Under the pieces are notes generated by a model. It did not search any database and was not told the origin of the DNA. It saw only the letters and a program-made list of their open reading frames with translations. Of a stretch of 37,200 bases of DNA, positions 35,361 to 37,200 are shown piece by piece. Source of the stretch: Gammaproteobacteria bacterium (lineage in GTDB: Bacteria; Pseudomonadota; Gammaproteobacteria; Pseudomonadales; Azotimanducaceae); NCBI GenBank assembly GCA_002689445.1, contig NZGC01000090.1, positions 1 through 37,200 of the forward strand. Reading direction: 5' to 3'. A program made the translations under genes and the position numbers. Positions within the stretch are counted from its first letter, which is position 1. The number at the start of each line of letters is the position of its first letter.

Positions 35361-35388
35361 TTGAACGTGATCCGCCCTATTGTATTAC
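35361..35388 (+). promoter_or_regulatory. Candidate promoter for lipoprotein-DUF2333 operon
   Basis: TTGAAC (35361-35366) and TATTAC (35383-35388) are spaced by 16 bp; each matches 4 of 6 consensus bases. Transcription would begin near 35395, about 80 bases before the proposed TTG start. Confidence 0.4.
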
Positions 35389-35476
35389 CTTTTCTGCTGA
35401 CTCACCTTAAACTGTGTTCATGTCGATCCGTTACCCCATCCGCCCATCGGTCAAGCTCACCCGTGCCGGAGGCGAT

Positions 35477-36220
35477 TTGCACAACCGATGGTTCCCTAGA
35501 ATGATTACCGTGATGATCATTCTTTTGGGGCTGCAAAACTGCACCAACCTTCCTGTTGCTTCGCCCGCAGCCAACGCGCCTCAAGCCCCGCCAGCCCCTC
35601 AACCTCCTCGGCAAACAGTCACCGACGCAGCGAGCACAGCGCTCATACAGCTTGGCCAAAATGCACTCGCCAGCCAGCGTCTTACCACGCCGCTTGAAAA
35701 TAGTGCTTACACGTATTTCACCGAGGCCTTGCAAATCACTCCCGATCATCCCTTAGCCACTGAGGGTCTCGCTCAAATTGTTGACCAGTACCTGACTTGG
35801 GCACTCGAAGCCATCGCCAGCGGCCGGTATCAGGAGGCGAATCGATTTTTAGAGCGTGCCGCCTTTGTGCAACCCAAATCCGCCGACGTGGCTGCGGCGG
35901 CCGAGCAGCTAAAACTCAAACGCCAACAAAACGTCGTGACAGAAATTCTCCCAACTTGGGTTCTTGAACACGGCAAGTCGACCAATCCAACCCCATTGCC
36001 CGATCAGGCAGTAACTCAATATTTTGCTACGTTGGCCGCTAGAATTGATCAGGTCAAGGCCAATATCATCATCTACAGTCGCTCGGATGCTGAAGGCCGT
36101 TGGCTTTATCAAAACGTCAATAGAAAAACGACCCAACGACTTCGAGCCAACCTAAAAATCGATACCCCCAGTCGAATTGAGCTGCACTTTTTACCCAATC
36201 AACATACACTAGATCGTTAA
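35477..36220 (+). CDS. Putative TPR-containing lipoprotein
   Basis: About 247 residues from the TTG at 35477, chosen because GGAGG (35468-35472) lies just upstream and because it yields a normal signal peptide MHNRWFPRMITVMIILLGLQ with two Arg before the hydrophobic core. Cys22 follows LQN, a poor lipobox (Asn at -1 is unusual), so lipidation is likely but not certain. A Pro/Ala-rich linker (about 26-45) precedes TPR-like helices (about 50-150: YFTEALQITPDHPLA, ANRFLERAAFVQPKSA). The last 70 residues (AARIDQVKANIIIYSRSDAE) form a separate alpha/beta-like part. Alternative starts are a GTG at 35414, and ATGs at 35420 and 35501. It is followed by a DUF2333 gene after 18 bases. Function unknown. 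Confidence 0.72.
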   Translation: MHNRWFPRMITVMIILLGLQNCTNLPVASPAANAPQAPPAPQPPRQTVTDAASTALIQLGQNALASQRLTTPLENSAYTYFTEALQITPDHPLATEGLAQIVDQYLTWALEAIASGRYQEANRFLERAAFVQPKSADVAAAAEQLKLKRQQNVVTEILPTWVLEHGKSTNPTPLPDQAVTQYFATLAARIDQVKANIIIYSRSDAEGRWLYQNVNRKTTQRLRANLKIDTPSRIELHFLPNQHTLDR

Positions 36221-36238
36221 ACTCAACGGGTTTCGGTT

Positions 36239-37200
36239 ATGAAAAATCCCTTTAAACGCGCCCTCGACGAACAAATCGAGGCCCTCGAAACCTTGCCGCC
36301 CCAGTCTGTTTTTGGCCAGATCTCTCGGTTTGTCGGCCTTGCCAGCATCCTGCTGTTGGTCATTTTTTCTGGTATCGGTTTCTACTGGAGCCAAGAACCT
36401 GACATGCCACCGGCCAAGATTTTCAACCCGTCGCCCCAGTCTTTGAGCGTTAATCCACCGGTGACCGGAACACAAACGGTGCAAGCGTTAATGCTTATCG
36501 GCGAAACCTTACTGAGCAAACCCGGTGGCTACCTGTCCAATGATCGTCTTCCGCCGGGTCTACTCCTTGATAACATTCCCAATTGGGAATTTGGTGCGTT
36601 GGTGCAATTACGTGACCTCTCAAGAGCGCTGAGAAACAATCTGAGCCGCTCTCAATCCCAATCCCGCGAGGATCCAGATTTAGTGGTGGCTGAAAACCAG
36701 TTCTACTTTGATAACAATTCTTGGATCTTGCCGGCAACCGAGGATGAGTATCAAAAGGGGCTTAACGCCTTAGACCGCTACCTCAGGCGCCTCAGCGATC
36801 CCAACCAACAACAAGCCCAATTCTACGCCCGAGCCGACAACTTAAGCCTCTGGCTTGGCGAAATGGAGACTCGATTGGGGAGCCTGTCTCAGCGCTTAAG
36901 CATGAGCGTAGGAAAACGGCAATTGGATGTTAGCCTCGCTGGAGATATCGCTGCCAGACAATCAACCACGACTCAAATCGATCAAGAATTAAAAACGCCG
37001 TGGCTCGAACTCGATGACGTCTTCTACGAGGCTCGGGGCGCAACCTGGGCGGCTCTGATCATTTTGAGAGCAGTTGAGCAAGACTTTGCAGCGGTACTTG
37101 AAAAGAAAAATGCCCGGGTTAGCCTCCAACAAATTATCCGAGAACTTGAACCCACCCAAGATCCGCTCTGGAGTCCTTTAATACTCAACGGCAGCGGTCT
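36239..37200 (+). CDS. DUF2333 family protein, N-terminal part (cut by window edge)
   Basis: 320 codons are visible from the ATG at 36239 and the frame is open at the right edge. A short cytoplasmic N-terminus is followed by one membrane helix at about 31-50 (VGLASILLLVIFSGIGFYW), then a large periplasmic domain. LLSKPGGYLSNDRLPPG, NIPNWEFGALVQLRDLSRAL, FDNNSWILPATEDEYQKG and DNLSLWLGEMETRLGSLSQR match the DUF2333 family as I remember it from Pseudomonas and relatives. The family's function is not known to me. It is probably co-transcribed with the TPR lipoprotein 18 bases upstream, suggesting a joint envelope role (inference). Confidence 0.85.
   Translation, partial: MKNPFKRALDEQIEALETLPPQSVFGQISRFVGLASILLLVIFSGIGFYWSQEPDMPPAKIFNPSPQSLSVNPPVTGTQTVQALMLIGETLLSKPGGYLSNDRLPPGLLLDNIPNWEFGALVQLRDLSRALRNNLSRSQSQSREDPDLVVAENQFYFDNNSWILPATEDEYQKGLNALDRYLRRLSDPNQQQAQFYARADNLSLWLGEMETRLGSLSQRLSMSVGKRQLDVSLAGDIAARQSTTTQIDQELKTPWLELDDVFYEARGATWAALIILRAVEQDFAAVLEKKNARVSLQQIIRELEPTQDPLWSPLILNGSG

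Larger units (their letters stand above)
35140..35476. other. Divergent intergenic region between dsbD-alpha gene and lipoprotein gene
   Basis: No supported gene. It contains the inverted repeat at 35183-35207 and a candidate plus-strand promoter at 35361-35388. One frame stays open on the plus strand across much of it, but its translation is low-similarity and overlaps the real gene in another frame. Confidence 0.55.

Noticed and set aside
35184-35504. Open frame of about 106 codons on the plus strand before the lipoprotein.
   Set aside because: It overlaps the lipoprotein start in another frame, begins inside the inverted repeat, lacks a ribosome binding site and shows no family-like sequence.
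1-37200. Prophage, insertion sequence, CRISPR, toxin-antitoxin, tRNA or rRNA genes.
   Set aside because: No integrase, transposase, regularly spaced repeats, short paired toxin-antitoxin genes or tRNA-like folds were recognised on reading both strands.

Overview
The window reads as chromosomal DNA of an aerobic, Gram-negative gammaproteobacterium. Supporting genes are coq7 (O2-dependent ubiquinone synthesis), lptD and surA (LPS-bearing outer membrane), rpoD of the RpoD/sigma-70 type, fis, and the amgK-murU cell-wall recycling pair. From memory, gene order follows Pseudomonas-type chromosomes at two loci that here sit side by side: the rpsU-yqeY-dnaG-rpoD / tsaD-folB / trp / rpe / murU-amgK / lptD-surA-pdxA-rsmA-apaH / cca block, and the purD-purH-fis-dusB-prmA-aroQ-dsbD block. 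I cannot name the genus; a marine relative of Pseudomonadales is an inference.

Layout. 1-154 (-) is the N-terminal end of an endonuclease/exonuclease/phosphatase-family protein cut by the window edge. 155-750 is non-coding. 751-3917 (+) is a small accessory operon: Spinster-like MFS transporter, APH/ecdysteroid-kinase-like phosphotransferase and SDR oxidoreductase. 3964-8537 (-) is the macromolecular synthesis cluster rpsU-yqeY-dnaG-rpoD. 8756-11861 (+) carries tsaD, folB, a double cyclic-nucleotide-binding plus rhodanese-like protein, and coq7. 11858-19329 (-) is a colinear run amgK-murU-rpe-trpE-trpG-trpD-trpC-osmC-VOC. 19407-27483 (+) is lptD-surA-pdxA-rsmA-apaH-cca-folM. 27480-35139 (-) is dsbD-alpha-only, aroQ, prmA, a zinc-ribbon/DUF3426 protein, dusB, fis, purH, purD. 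35477 to the end (+) is a TPR-type putative lipoprotein and a DUF2333 protein cut by the edge.

Most of the window is housekeeping: transcription and replication initiation, translation and tRNA/rRNA modification, tryptophan, chorismate, purine, folate, pyridoxal phosphate and ubiquinone synthesis, and outer-membrane assembly. Genes are tightly packed, with many 4-bp stop/start overlaps. Three of these use TTG (TTGA junctions: trpG/trpD, amgK/murU, dusB/fis) and one uses GTG (tsaD/folB). Two convergent gene pairs overlap by their stop codons.

I found no phage, insertion sequence, CRISPR array, tRNA or rRNA gene, and no clear new defence or biosynthetic system. The points most worth a second look are: the catalytically dead rhodanese fused to two cyclic-nucleotide-binding domains and translationally coupled to coq7; a DsbD reduced to its periplasmic alpha domain; the absence of accB-accC from between aroQ and prmA; a Cca enzyme in which the HD phosphohydrolase segment has been excised; the MFS-kinase-SDR module with a long structured leader; and the recurrent TTG starts.
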